Positions 39,260 to 48,297 of a stretch of 64,000 bases of DNA are shown one piece after another. Each line of letters opens with the position of its first letter. Position 1 is the stretch's first letter. This DNA comes from Echinicola soli. Its GTDB lineage: Bacteria; Bacteroidota; Bacteroidia; Cytophagales; Cyclobacteriaceae. The stretch spans positions 4,963,501 through 5,027,500 of the forward strand of contig NZ_CP041253.1 of assembly GCF_006575665.1 (NCBI RefSeq), written 5' to 3'. The notes beneath the pieces were generated by a model. The model was not told the DNA's origin and searched no databases. It saw only the letters and a list, made by a program, of their open reading frames with translations. A program made the translations under genes and the position numbers.

Positions 39260-40654
39260 ACTTTGTGTAATATTTTAAATGAGTATTATTTGCAATTCGT
39301 CTTTATTGATCTGCCGATCGAAACGATGCTTTTGTCAGAAAAGCCTCTTTTTAACTCGTATTATTAACTACTGTTTAGAAATTCTTTTTTCATAGGTTAT
39401 CTTAGTTTTGGGTTAATTAATAAATTATATTTTTCAAAATCGAGAAATATAAATCTGTATTGGATGACATATTAGAATAAAAGTTTTACCTCAGTCTTTA
39501 ATAAAGGATTCTTTCAGCATCCGTTATTTAAAGACTGCCTATACTTTTGGGAATTCCACTTAAATTTCTATAAGTAGTTAGCTTAAATAAATCAGACCGA
39601 ATCCAGGCAGGCAGACTTTAAACCTAATTTCTTCTAACTCTCCGTTTTCGATAATCCCAAGAGAACTACTTGGCATTGAAGAGGGAAAAAATTGTGCTGA
39701 AATGTTTTGATAGCAACAGCAATGGATATAAATGATCTCTTTAAATTCTCCCTTTTTAGGAGTGCATCTAAGTTGATGTGGTTAAAGTGCTCTTTTTGAT
39801 TTATAAAAAATGCTTGAGCATAGCTGAAGTAAATAAGGTTCATATTAAGTTGGGTTAAATTGACATTGACTAAATCAAATATATAGAACCCTCAATGAAA
39901 TGTGAAATATACATTTAAATCACAATATACTGATAATGAATGAGTTATGATTATTATTGCGTTTATGAAAAGGGGTGATTGGAATAACTAAAACGAGTTA
40001 ATTCGTCAAATAGAAATGAAACTATAGAAAGATAAATAAAAAACGTTTCGCTTAAATCAACATATTGATTTTCAGTTACTTACAAAGTAAATTTATTCAA
40101 TAAATTAATTTGTTTAAAAAAAATCCCCTTTTTAAAAACTGGACATTCCCCCACTAAAAATCAAAAAAAACTGCTGCCCACATCCCGGATATTAGGATTT
40201 TTTTTAGGCATCCAGTATATTATTTATCCCCATTAAAAGGCTACGAGTCCCGGGCATCTTCCCACTCGACTTCGGAGGTTAAAAAAAAGGGGGAGATACA
40301 AAACTACATCTTACTGGCCACCGCATTGCGGCTCCGTATGGGCACAAACCTCCCTATGCTTTACCTGTTAAAATGTTGTAATCGAGAAATTACAAGGTCA
40401 ATTTTCCAGGCTCCCCATCCACTGGTCTCAACCATCACCCAGTTCCGTAGCGGGCTTCTCGACTCGCTTTTCCAGCCCAGGCCCTGGTAGTAAAGAGAAC
40501 ACCTCTGTCTCGCATCCTCGAATGTCATAGAGTTAAACCCTGAATTAATATCGTTTGTTTTGGCAATTTTGATGGTACTAGACCGGGCGGACCTAATCTT
40601 ACTAAATCACCAGGAAATACCCATTGGTAGGAACCCATTATTGTGTTTTCGCAC
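39260..40654. other. AT-rich intergenic region upstream of the xylan susC
   Basis: This is about 1.4 kb with no supported gene. The first part should contain the promoter of the tandem susCD operon, but I see no clear TAnnTTTG box on the minus strand. A 69-codon minus frame at 39634-39843 has no recognisable motif. Positions 40229-40525 are clearly richer in G+C than the surroundings, with short inverted repeats (CCGCATTGCGG), and are not explained. Confidence 0.6.
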
Positions 40655-40940
40655 TTATTTCTTGAGGTAATTTGTAGGTGTTTTTCCAAAATGCTTTCTA
40701 AAGGTCACTATAAATGAACCAACATTTCCGTATCCTAATTCAAATGCAATTTCCTTTACACTTTTCTTTTCTCCTAATAGCTTGACGGACTCCATCAATT
40801 TTAAACGCACCTTCCAATCCCCGAAACTCATACCCAGTTCTTTAAAAATAAACGCAAAAGCGTTCTGGAACTTACACATGATTTATTGGCATAATACTCA
40901 ATGGTATCCTTACTCGACTGAAAATTATTTGAAGGACCAT
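40655..40940 (-). pseudogene. Decayed AraC-family transcriptional regulator (DNA-binding domain)
   Basis: Two frames together encode an AraC HTH domain: SSKDTIEYYANKSCVSSRTL followed by LRLF in one frame, then KELGMSFGDWKVRLKLMESV, KEIAFELGYGNVGSFIVTFR and KHFGKTPTNYLKK in the next, with a frameshift at about 40840-40850. More coding-like sequence in a third frame upstream (to about 41087, DPIKFIDSDWMVLQ) suggests a further shift and part of the sensor domain. No intact start-to-stop frame exists. It lies 1.4 kb upstream of the xylan susC and may be a former regulator, though that link is inference. Confidence 0.75.
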
Positions 40941-41087
40941 CCAATCAGAATCAATAAACTTTATCGGATCGTCAAAAGCACAATTAGAAGGTGAATAAAA
41001 CCTCCAAAGGTCAATAGCTCCATTACCATCAGAATAATAGCAATCAGCTATGGTATTGACAGGTTCAAAATAGGTAAGATTATTATT

Positions 41088-41943
41088 TTAAGGTAATCAA
41101 ATTTCTCTAAAAGTTTAAGCCTACCATTTCTTCCAAAAATGAGTCGGATCTACCTACAACCAACTCCACCTGACGGCACAAATTCTTATTTTAGGGTTTT
41201 TCGTCGCTTCTGTTCCCACCTAACCACCTGTTTAACAAAAAAAGGTGAATCATTATATTCAGCATCAGGGTTTGATAATAATTTCCTTCAACTACCAATT
41301 TATCGCTAAAGGTCGAACCCAACTCTTCTTAATTATTTGAGAACACATTGAAATACTATTCAAAAGAGTAATTCCTTGTTATTTAAGATGTTATTGTTCT
41401 TAAATCAATTTTTATTCAAAAAAAGTGACAAACAATCATATTTTTTATTATCTTTGCACTGAAGGCAGAAAGATAGGTTTCTTAACTATAACTTTCTGTT
41501 GTAACTTATTGGCAATATAACTGTCCAAGTAGCATTTCAAGAGTTTTCTGCTCATTCGGCTTTGATTCTTTTTTCTACTTTTAATTCCTTGCACGGGTTT
41601 CTCCCGTTCACTGATTAAATACACAGGTAATATTTATAAGAAAGCTGAAGTTTATACAATTCCAATTTAAAGATAATACATATTAAATCCATTCAATCCC
41701 CTAAATCAGCATTGTCTGATCTCTCCAAACCATTTCTCGGCAGGACCAATACCTACATTAACGGATTTCCGTTGCATACCCCGGTCTCCATGGATACTTG
41801 TGTCCATAAAATCAGGGGGCGGTACAGGTAAACCAGTACATGCCATTACGTTTTCAAAAAATCGTAATGGATGACAAAACCAAAATGCATTTATCAAAAA
41901 ATATATCATAAAAAAATTAATACCAATCAAAACAATAGAAATT
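41088..41943. other. Intergenic region and leader of the cold-shock gene
   Basis: About 850 nt without a supported gene. It contains a -7-type promoter at 41449-41456 and, after it, a leader of about 480 nt. A small hairpin, CAGAAAG...CTTTCTG, lies near 41465-41501. A 105-codon minus frame (41706-42023) overlaps the cold-shock gene on the other strand and is not accepted. Confidence 0.55.
41424..41456 (+). promoter_or_regulatory. Promoter of the cold-shock gene
   Basis: TATCTTTG at 41449-41456 fits the TAnnTTTG box. A degenerate -33 element (AGTGAC) lies about 19 nt upstream. Transcription would start near 41464, about 480 nt before the ATG at 41944, a long leader of the sort known for cold-shock genes. 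Confidence 0.5.
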
Positions 41944-42135
41944 ATGAATGAAGGAACAGTAAAATTCTTTAACTCAACCAAAGGCTTTGGCTTTATTACA
42001 CCATCAGATAAAGGAGAGGACATTTTTGTTCACGAAAGTGGATTAATAGATGACATCCAAGAAAATGATCAGGTGAAATATGAATTGGAACAAGGAAGAA
42101 AAGGACTAAATGCAGTTAGAGTAGAACTGATTTAA
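41944..42135 (+). CDS. Cold-shock domain protein (CspA family)
   Basis: The 63-residue protein has both RNA-binding motifs of the cold-shock domain: KGFGFI (RNP1) and DIFVHES (RNP2), in the usual layout MNEGTVKFFNSTKGFGFITP. It binds single-stranded RNA or DNA and melts structures that hinder translation, typically at low temperature. It stands alone with a long leader and its own terminator, and is the only clear plus-strand gene between the two polysaccharide loci. Confidence 0.96.
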   Translation: MNEGTVKFFNSTKGFGFITPSDKGEDIFVHESGLIDDIQENDQVKYELEQGRKGLNAVRVELI

Positions 42136-42180
42136 ATCGTCCTGAAGCACTTATACGAGTAGCTTGTTTTTATAAATGAC

Positions 42181-42238
42181 AATAATTAGCCAAACAATCT
42201 TGAATGTTTCAAGAGTGTTTGGCTAATTATTTTTTTTC
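42181..42238 (+). terminator. Terminator of the cold-shock gene
   Basis: AATAATTAGCCAAACA and TGTTTGGCTAATTATT form a perfect 16-bp stem around a 19-nt loop that itself contains a short inverted repeat (CTTGAA/TTCAAG), followed by a T-run. It begins 46 nt after the csp stop codon. Confidence 0.95.
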
Positions 42239-42363
42239 TCGTCATCAAAATCTTACTCGAACAATTATCCATGACGCTGTTACTATGGTAACCAGGGTCA
42301 GGACAATCAAAACGGATCAAGCTGAAAAATAGGGGCATGAATCGCTTTATTTTAATATGCTTT

Positions 42364-42473
42364 CTTTATTTTGCCACCAAGGATCGAAGTCACAAAGTAG
42401 GTTTGTTGGGAAGTATCCTGCAGTCAGCACCTTTGTTTCTCAAAAAAACTTAGTGCCTTGGTGACTTTGTGGC
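42364..42473. repeat. Dispersed repeat, copy 1 (GCCACCAAGG type)
   Basis: TTTTGCCACCAAGGATCGAA followed by GTCACAAAGTAG opens the element and CTTAGTGCCTTGGTGACTTT followed by GTGGC closes it; the ends are inverted repeats. The middle GTTGGGAAGTATCCTGCAGT and the following CAGCACCTTTGTTT are shared with copy 2 at 42659-42771. Such gcCACCAAGGCaC elements are common interspersed repeats in Bacteroidetes. Confidence 0.8.
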
Positions 42474-42658
42474 TTACTATTGATCCACCATTAAAATAGT
42501 GGAGGGACCGGAAAGCCGACTAGCTGAATTCCCCTCTATTGCGGGCTATGTGGTTAACGCCAATCATTTCCCAAAGAATCGCTCCAGTAGGTGGTGTTGA
42601 GTTACAAATTCACTGCTCTCGGTTCCGCTGCACAGCTGTCAGAACAACAGGTGACCTG

Positions 42659-42771
42659 CTTTATTTTGCCACCAAGGATCGAAGTCACAAAGTAGATTTG
42701 TTGGGAAGTATCCTGCAGTCAGCACCTTTGTTTCCCCAAAAAAAACTTAGAGCCTTGGTGCCTTGGTGGCG
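42659..42771. repeat. Dispersed repeat, copy 2 (GCCACCAAGG type)
   Basis: Nearly identical to copy 1 over about 110 bp, in the same orientation, with one extra A in the A-run and CCTTGGTGCCTTGGTGGCGAG at the end. The 185 nt between the copies shows no gene. Such element pairs can recombine and delete the interval. Confidence 0.8.
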
Positions 42772-42962
42772 AGATATTATATGAATGGAAACCTTACCCC
42801 GCCGCAGAAATATTGCTTGATCCATCAAAACCGGGAAAAGGAAGAGTTATCTACTAAAAGCCAGCGTGAGTCCTTCCTAAACCTTAAACTACATTCACAA
42901 AAACTTAGCCATCATTTCCGCTTCCCCAAAAAAAAGCATCCAGCTGAACAAAGCATCCCAAG

Positions 42963-43946
42963 TCACCTAAGATCATCAAACACTCCTTGTTGATGTCCTG
43001 ACAGCATTGACTTAAACCTTTCTGCATCCGATTTATATAAACAATAGCGGATTTTTGTATAGGGATTCAATTGCTGGTTTATACTTTTCTCAAGGGTATT
43101 CACATAGGGCAGGTTACCTTGGAGGGCTTCGTTAAAAGCCCCTTCTGTAAAATCACTTTTTAACATAAGGATCTCTTGTACAAATCCATCGACCTTGTGC
43201 TCTACAAAATCATAATCCGGAAAATATTTTAATGCAATAAACAGGAACCGGAATACATCAAGGATTTTGCGTGTTTCGATTTGCCCTCCTTTTTTTAACC
43301 TGGCATTTATTTTAAGTTCTTCCTTAGAGATTACCCTCTGGATATTTGAAAACTCTTCATCAGCTATTTCAAACAGGGCTGAAAGCCTGTTTACTCGTCT
43401 TTTTATGTTTTGGGGAATGCTTTTTTTGTATTTTATTTTATGGTCCAATATACTCCAGGCATCCTGGATAACCGTGCGGATTTGAAGTTCAAATTGCAGG
43501 TCTCTGAATTTTTCGGCATCATCAATTCCTTTCAGTCCCCGCTTTAATACAAGCTGCAAATGAAGGCTCTTGTACCCAAATTTATCATCTGTCTTTTCCA
43601 ATTGGCTTGATTTATCCGATATTTCCAACTCTTTAAAATACCTTCTTAGGCCACGTCTAATATCATAGACCTCTTCTGCATAGAAGCATACTGCACGGAT
43701 GCCCACCAGGTCGGTCAGGTAATCACTGACCATAAAATTGTTTTCCTGCGGGTCGATGAATGGCAAATACTTCCTGGTAAATTTACCTATGCACTCCTCG
43801 TAACGCTTAGTTCTGCCCTTTACCATTTCCACTTTGGGTATGGTGCTTATCAACTTGCAAAAGAAACCAATGGAATCATCATGATACGGTAATTCCGCAT
43901 CATACCAAATTTTAAATTCCTGTAATTTTTTTTCAACCTCGTTCAT
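42963..43946 (-). CDS. RelA/SpoT-domain nucleotide synthetase
   Basis: The 327-residue cytoplasmic protein has the RelA/SpoT synthetase fold in residues about 30-190: the substrate loop VKGRTKRYEECIGKF, DLVGIRAVCFYAEEVYDI (Mg-binding Asp), FGYKSLHLQLVL, and FELQIRTVIQDAW...LDHKIKYK with the catalytic Glu. There is no hydrolase, TGS or ACT domain, so it is a small alarmone-synthetase type. The C-terminal ~135 residues are helical and charged with no recognised domain. It could make (p)ppGpp, or be a toxin-like member that pyrophosphorylates other targets; the sequence does not decide. It stands alone between repeats and the GH2 gene. Confidence 0.85.
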   Translation of the reverse strand: MNEVEKKLQEFKIWYDAELPYHDDSIGFFCKLISTIPKVEMVKGRTKRYEECIGKFTRKYLPFIDPQENNFMVSDYLTDLVGIRAVCFYAEEVYDIRRGLRRYFKELEISDKSSQLEKTDDKFGYKSLHLQLVLKRGLKGIDDAEKFRDLQFELQIRTVIQDAWSILDHKIKYKKSIPQNIKRRVNRLSALFEIADEEFSNIQRVISKEELKINARLKKGGQIETRKILDVFRFLFIALKYFPDYDFVEHKVDGFVQEILMLKSDFTEGAFNEALQGNLPYVNTLEKSINQQLNPYTKIRYCLYKSDAERFKSMLSGHQQGVFDDLR

Positions 43947-44183
43947 TGTACAACCTACTCAGTACATCCCCTATTGTTAAACATGCCATTAAACACGTAA
44001 AATCGAGGCATATCCTTAACAAGGTAGGCATTTTTACCACCAAACCTCATCATGTTCCGGGGAAAAGAAATTCCTCAACACACGTGAAGAAAATCTAACT
44101 CGATGTGCGCTCATTGTCTGTAAATGGAGATTGCTTCGATAACATTCCCCATGAGCCGATGCCAACATATGACACAGCGCTTT

Positions 44184-46604
44184 CTATAGTGCACGTTCCA
44201 CAGCATTAAGACCATCACTTCTTACTACAACACGAACATTTTTGGCCGCTTTGGGGATCCTGACATATGCCTTTAAGCGGCCATTAAAGGTTTTTCTATA
44301 AGTACCCTTATAATCCTCATGACTCCTCAGGTCTCCACTCTCCAGCCCCAGCAGCTCACCACCTTCAAGCTCCAAATTCACCTGTTGATCTGCCCGTGGC
44401 ACTAGGTTACCGGCTTTGTCAGATAGCCAAATATCCATTATTACAATCTTTTCTCCGTTTAATGGATTTACTTCACCTTCCGCTGTGCTTACTTCCAGGT
44501 GATCGACATCGCCTGGGGTATGTAGCGTATAAGTGGCCACTTCCTTTCCATTTTGGTAAGCGATTGCTTTGAGTTCACCGGAAGTATATTCTACCTCCCA
44601 GCCCGGCATCTCTTTGGCATTATAGGTGATGGCCTTTTTACCATGGGATTGGCCGTTCAAGAACAGCTCCACTTCCTCAACATTGGCATAACAGGCTACC
44701 CATTTGGTCTCCCCTTCAATTCCTTGCCATATTTCCACCAAGCCTCTCCTGCGGTGAATATTCTCTTCCTCCTCTGCGATAGCCAGGTAAACCATTGGCT
44801 CGTCATTCCAAAGGCTTTTTCTAAAATAGTAATCCGGTTTTGGATATCCGGCAAGGTCTATGATGCCCGCACCGCTACTTCTTGTTGGCCATGGCCTGGC
44901 TTCTCCCAGAAAGTCAAATCCTGTCCAAAGAAACTGCGAAGAAATAAAAGGGAGATCTGTTACGGCCTTCCATGCCTGCAACGCGTCACCATTTTCACTT
45001 CCATAAATGACCCGGTTAGGGTATGCTTTATGATCTTCCTCATACCGGTATTCCTGGTAATTATAGCCTACGATATCCAATGCATCCGGATAGCGGGTAT
45101 GGTTTGACATGGTCACTCCGGCCAAAGCCGCCGTTACGGGACGGGAAGTGTCCACGGATTTTACAGCACTGACCAAGCTCGCTGCCAGCTCTCCCAGCCG
45201 GGAGGCCGGTGGGTTTTCCTCCTGGTATCCTTTACCATAAATCTGTGGGTTTCTCCCTTCATCCAACACTGGATGGCTATAGGGATCATTGGGATAATCG
45301 ATTTCATTGCCCACGCTCCACATGATAATAGCAGGGTGGTTTCGCGAGCGCAAAACCATGTCTTTCACATCTTGTTGTCCCCATTCAGCAAAGGCCCCAT
45401 ATGAACCGTCATTGCCTGGAGTACCTACATTCCAACCCTCTATCCATTTGTTCTTGCCTACTTCCCACTCATCAAAAGCCTCGTCCTGTACCAAAAAGCC
45501 CATTTCATCACACAGGTCGTACAGGTAGTCCTGATGCGGGTAATGGCTCATCCTTATGGCATTACAGCCAAGTTTTTTCAATGTCGCCAAACGCTGCGCC
45601 CATACGGCCTTTGGCACTGCTGCCCCCAGGGCTCCTGCATCATGGTGGATGCATATCCCCTTCAGCAAGGTATTTTCTCCATTTAGGAAAAATCCTTCCT
45701 GTGCGTCAAAGCGAAAAGTCCGTAGCCCTACACGATCCTTCCAGGAATCGATTTGTTCACCATCTTTGTGAATACTCACTTCCAAGTCGTAGAGATAGGG
45801 ATGATCCGGAGACCAGCGCATGGGGTCATTTATGCTGAACGACAAGGTCTCATGGTTAGTGTTACCTGCTGGCAAAAAACTCTCCATTGCCTGCTCTCCC
45901 ACAGTATTACCATTGGCATCTAGCAGTTTGGCCATCACCTGGACAGATGAGGTGTATGCTGCTTCATTTTGGATGGCTACTTGTACCTTTACATCAGCTT
46001 GTTTGTCGGTAATGTTTGGGCTGGTAAAAAACACTCCCCAAGGCTGAACGTGCTGTTCTGGCTGGGAAAGTAAATAGACATTGCGGTAAATTCCAGATCC
46101 AGTATAGTACCTGGAATCCGCAAATTCCCGGTGGTCTGCTTTGACGACCAACTGGTTTTCCTCAGCCTTCAGGTAAGGGGTGAGATCATAGTAAAAGGCG
46201 ATGAAACCATTGGGACGTTTCCCCAAGTGATGGCCATTGATCCATACTTCACTGTTTTTGTAAACACCGTCAAAATAGACCGTATATTGGCGTGAAGGAT
46301 CATACTCTTCAATGGCAAACGTCTTTTTATACCAGCCAATCCCACCCGGCAAAAAACCCGTCCCACTGGCCCATTCATTACTGAAGGGACCTTCCACCGA
46401 CCAATCATGGGGCAGGGAAATTTCCCTCCATGATGTAATGGAAGCCATGGCTTCCTCATAACTTGTGATCTCATCCTGTTTGGCAAATTGCCAGTGGTCG
46501 TTAAAAAGGGAGGTACCTTGATGCTGGGCAATCACTGATTTATGAACACCCATAAAGGATAAGAAAAGTAAAATTCCGTTCAAGTATTTTCTTAACATGA
46601 TCAT
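44184..46604 (-). CDS. GH2 beta-galactosidase-type glycosidase
   Basis: The 806-residue protein has a signal peptide ending KSVIAQ. GH2 domains are in order: sugar-binding jelly roll (about 30-185, WREISLPHDWSVEGPF, GIYRNVYL), Ig-like (190-300), TIM barrel with MWSVGNEID (acid/base Glu434) and YGSENGD (nucleophile Glu537), then the DUF4982-like and Ig-like C-terminal domains (FLNGQSHGKK). The architecture is that of Bacteroidetes exo-beta-galactosidases; beta-glucuronidase or another beta-glycosidase is possible. Its ATG overlaps the TGA of the GH30 gene (ATGA), so the two are translationally coupled. Confidence 0.9.
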   Translation of the reverse strand: MIMLRKYLNGILLFLSFMGVHKSVIAQHQGTSLFNDHWQFAKQDEITSYEEAMASITSWREISLPHDWSVEGPFSNEWASGTGFLPGGIGWYKKTFAIEEYDPSRQYTVYFDGVYKNSEVWINGHHLGKRPNGFIAFYYDLTPYLKAEENQLVVKADHREFADSRYYTGSGIYRNVYLLSQPEQHVQPWGVFFTSPNITDKQADVKVQVAIQNEAAYTSSVQVMAKLLDANGNTVGEQAMESFLPAGNTNHETLSFSINDPMRWSPDHPYLYDLEVSIHKDGEQIDSWKDRVGLRTFRFDAQEGFFLNGENTLLKGICIHHDAGALGAAVPKAVWAQRLATLKKLGCNAIRMSHYPHQDYLYDLCDEMGFLVQDEAFDEWEVGKNKWIEGWNVGTPGNDGSYGAFAEWGQQDVKDMVLRSRNHPAIIMWSVGNEIDYPNDPYSHPVLDEGRNPQIYGKGYQEENPPASRLGELAASLVSAVKSVDTSRPVTAALAGVTMSNHTRYPDALDIVGYNYQEYRYEEDHKAYPNRVIYGSENGDALQAWKAVTDLPFISSQFLWTGFDFLGEARPWPTRSSGAGIIDLAGYPKPDYYFRKSLWNDEPMVYLAIAEEEENIHRRRGLVEIWQGIEGETKWVACYANVEEVELFLNGQSHGKKAITYNAKEMPGWEVEYTSGELKAIAYQNGKEVATYTLHTPGDVDHLEVSTAEGEVNPLNGEKIVIMDIWLSDKAGNLVPRADQQVNLELEGGELLGLESGDLRSHEDYKGTYRKTFNGRLKAYVRIPKAAKNVRVVVRSDGLNAVERAL

Positions 46605-48172
46605 TTGGGTAATGGTTTGACAATAACCGTTACAATGGAGCGGGCGGGAACCGCCACCGTCTCATCATCCACCGCCACTGGTGCCAAATCCAGCTCTTTG
46701 GAGGTAATATAGGCCTGCTGGGCAGTAACCGCTCCACCATCCACCGACAATTCGGCTTCTACCGCTTCTATCCCTGAATTGATTAAGACATACACCAGTT
46801 CATTTCCTTTTGGAGAAGAAAAAGCAGCCGCAAGGAAATTGGCCGATAGGGAATCATTTCCCTCAATGACCACGCCTTTTCGCTGATAACCCGGGCGGAC
46901 AAAATGGCTATAATTGCCCAATGCCCATAGCATCTTACTTGCTTCAAACCCTCCGTCCTGCTTATGGTAATCAATATAAATAAGACCATCTTTATAATCA
47001 TATGGAGAAATCGCCAACCACCAATGCCAAGCTGAAGCATTGGCCACGGTGAGGTCATTATGGATCACTCTTGCCATATAAAGGGCCGGATCTATGCCCA
47101 GATCCTTTCCGCTTCCATTGATCTCTCCCCCATTGTCACCCAGAATACAATATTCGCTCATCCAAAATTCCAATCCTTCCACTCCGGCAATGGCCTTTTG
47201 AAGGTTTTCCCGCTGCTGCACCGCTGAGGTAAATGGTGATGTGGTAAAATAACTGTGACCGGAAATCGCATGCCCGACATGGGGCAGCTCGCCAATAAAA
47301 CTTCGTGAACCCTTCCGAAAAAATGCCTCCACCTGTGATCCCCGGTCGGGCTTATCCGCTTTTTCGTAGAGATAGTTGATCTTTCCAGCTTCTGCCACAT
47401 CAATTTTGGTGGACAGTCCTGCCGCAGTTAATGATGCATCCAGGTTTCTTACAATTCCTGCAATGTCTGCATTAAAAAAAGGCGTTCCCTCTTGGCCTCC
47501 ATCCGACCAGTCCCATTGGGGCTCATTCACCGGGCTCACATAATCCACGGTGAGTCCTTTCTGTTCCAATCCCCCGATTACATTAGCCAGGTAGTCGCCA
47601 AACTCATCAAACCTTCCCTCCTGTAGGTTTGGCTTCCCTTCTGTGGCATAGGCCTTTCCATTTTTGGTCATATGAACGGGTGGGCTATTGGGAAACACCA
47701 GTAATTTGGGAACGCCGAATTCTTGGGCCGCCTGGGCAAACCACACTTGTCCTGCTTGTCTGCTCCAGTCATAACTACCATCGGCACTGAGAAAGGACTC
47801 GGCCCTTCGCCATTCATCCCTTATGCCGCTTTCCTCCCCCTGTTCTGCACTTCCCGCTCCTATATTAAATCGCCAAAGCGATAAGCCTATGCCTTTTGGA
47901 CTGCCCTGGCCATCTTTTTCCCTGCTAAAAAGCAATTCTGCCATGGCCGTTTTCTTGTGGTCCGGCCATAAGCCCACAAACTGACAGGACCAAGCGTCAG
48001 AAGCACCAAAATGGGCTATTGTCTGGTAGGTCTCTTCTTGTTGTACCTCTATCTTCAATTGCTGGGTGACCTGTGGGTCGGATTGGCTTTGCTTGCTCTC
48101 CGACTGGCAAGAGCAAACAACCAATCCCAGTACCATCGGCCAAAAGGTTCTGCTCAGTTCATTCATTTTCAT
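46601..48172 (-). CDS. GH30 endo-glycanase, possibly beta-1,6-galactanase type, lipoprotein
   Basis: The 523-residue protein has a lipobox region LVVCSC (Cys20 or Cys22). The GH30 barrel begins at TIAHFGASDAWSCQFVGLWP; the acid/base is in VSPVNEPQW (Glu217) and the nucleophile in LEFWMSEYC (Glu340), followed by a C-terminal beta domain ending in ARSIVTVIVK. It lacks the IRR loop of GH30_8, so it is not a glucuronoxylanase. It looks closer to the group with beta-1,6-galactanases, and pairing with a GH2 beta-galactosidase gene fits. Subfamily and substrate remain inferred. Confidence 0.8.
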   Translation of the reverse strand: MKMNELSRTFWPMVLGLVVCSCQSESKQSQSDPQVTQQLKIEVQQEETYQTIAHFGASDAWSCQFVGLWPDHKKTAMAELLFSREKDGQGSPKGIGLSLWRFNIGAGSAEQGEESGIRDEWRRAESFLSADGSYDWSRQAGQVWFAQAAQEFGVPKLLVFPNSPPVHMTKNGKAYATEGKPNLQEGRFDEFGDYLANVIGGLEQKGLTVDYVSPVNEPQWDWSDGGQEGTPFFNADIAGIVRNLDASLTAAGLSTKIDVAEAGKINYLYEKADKPDRGSQVEAFFRKGSRSFIGELPHVGHAISGHSYFTTSPFTSAVQQRENLQKAIAGVEGLEFWMSEYCILGDNGGEINGSGKDLGIDPALYMARVIHNDLTVANASAWHWWLAISPYDYKDGLIYIDYHKQDGGFEASKMLWALGNYSHFVRPGYQRKGVVIEGNDSLSANFLAAAFSSPKGNELVYVLINSGIEAVEAELSVDGGAVTAQQAYITSKELDLAPVAVDDETVAVPARSIVTVIVKPLPK

Positions 48173-48229
48173 CTGTGATCCTCATAGTGTTTACATTTGA
48201 ATTTTCTGTTTTGCCATTGGCAGTAGAGG

Positions 48230-48264
48230 GATACCGATCTCCCATAAATTGGGAGACCGGTATC
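48230..48264. other. Intra-operon stem-loop between susD and GH30
   Basis: GATACCGATCTCCCA, a 5-nt loop and TGGGAGACCGGTATC form a 15-bp stem with a single mismatch. No T-run follows on the minus strand, so it is unlikely to be a terminator. Placed between the susD stop and the GH30 start, it may stabilise the upstream message or be a processing site, setting transporter and enzyme levels apart. Confidence 0.6.
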
Positions 48265-48297
48265 AGGCTCAAAATAGCATTTATAGAGCAATCCCTG

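Noticed and set aside
39634..39843. 69-codon minus-strand frame in the spacer upstream of susC
   Set aside because: No signal, motif or family likeness and no neighbouring context; AT-rich sequence of this kind gives chance frames.
40229..40525. Possible group II intron end
   Set aside because: No domain V-like hairpin with the conserved catalytic triad and no reverse-transcriptase sequence could be found.
40361..40530. Apparent small coding region on the minus strand in the GC-rich block
   Set aside because: Careful reading shows the frame is broken (the span is not a multiple of three) and stops early.
41706..42023. 105-codon minus-strand frame
   Set aside because: It overlaps the cold-shock gene in antisense and covers its leader; no recognisable domain, although the last part looks somewhat protein-like.
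42364..42771. Possible CRISPR array
   Set aside because: Only two ~113-bp copies with a 185-nt interval and palindromic ends; no short repeat-spacer periodicity and no cas genes.
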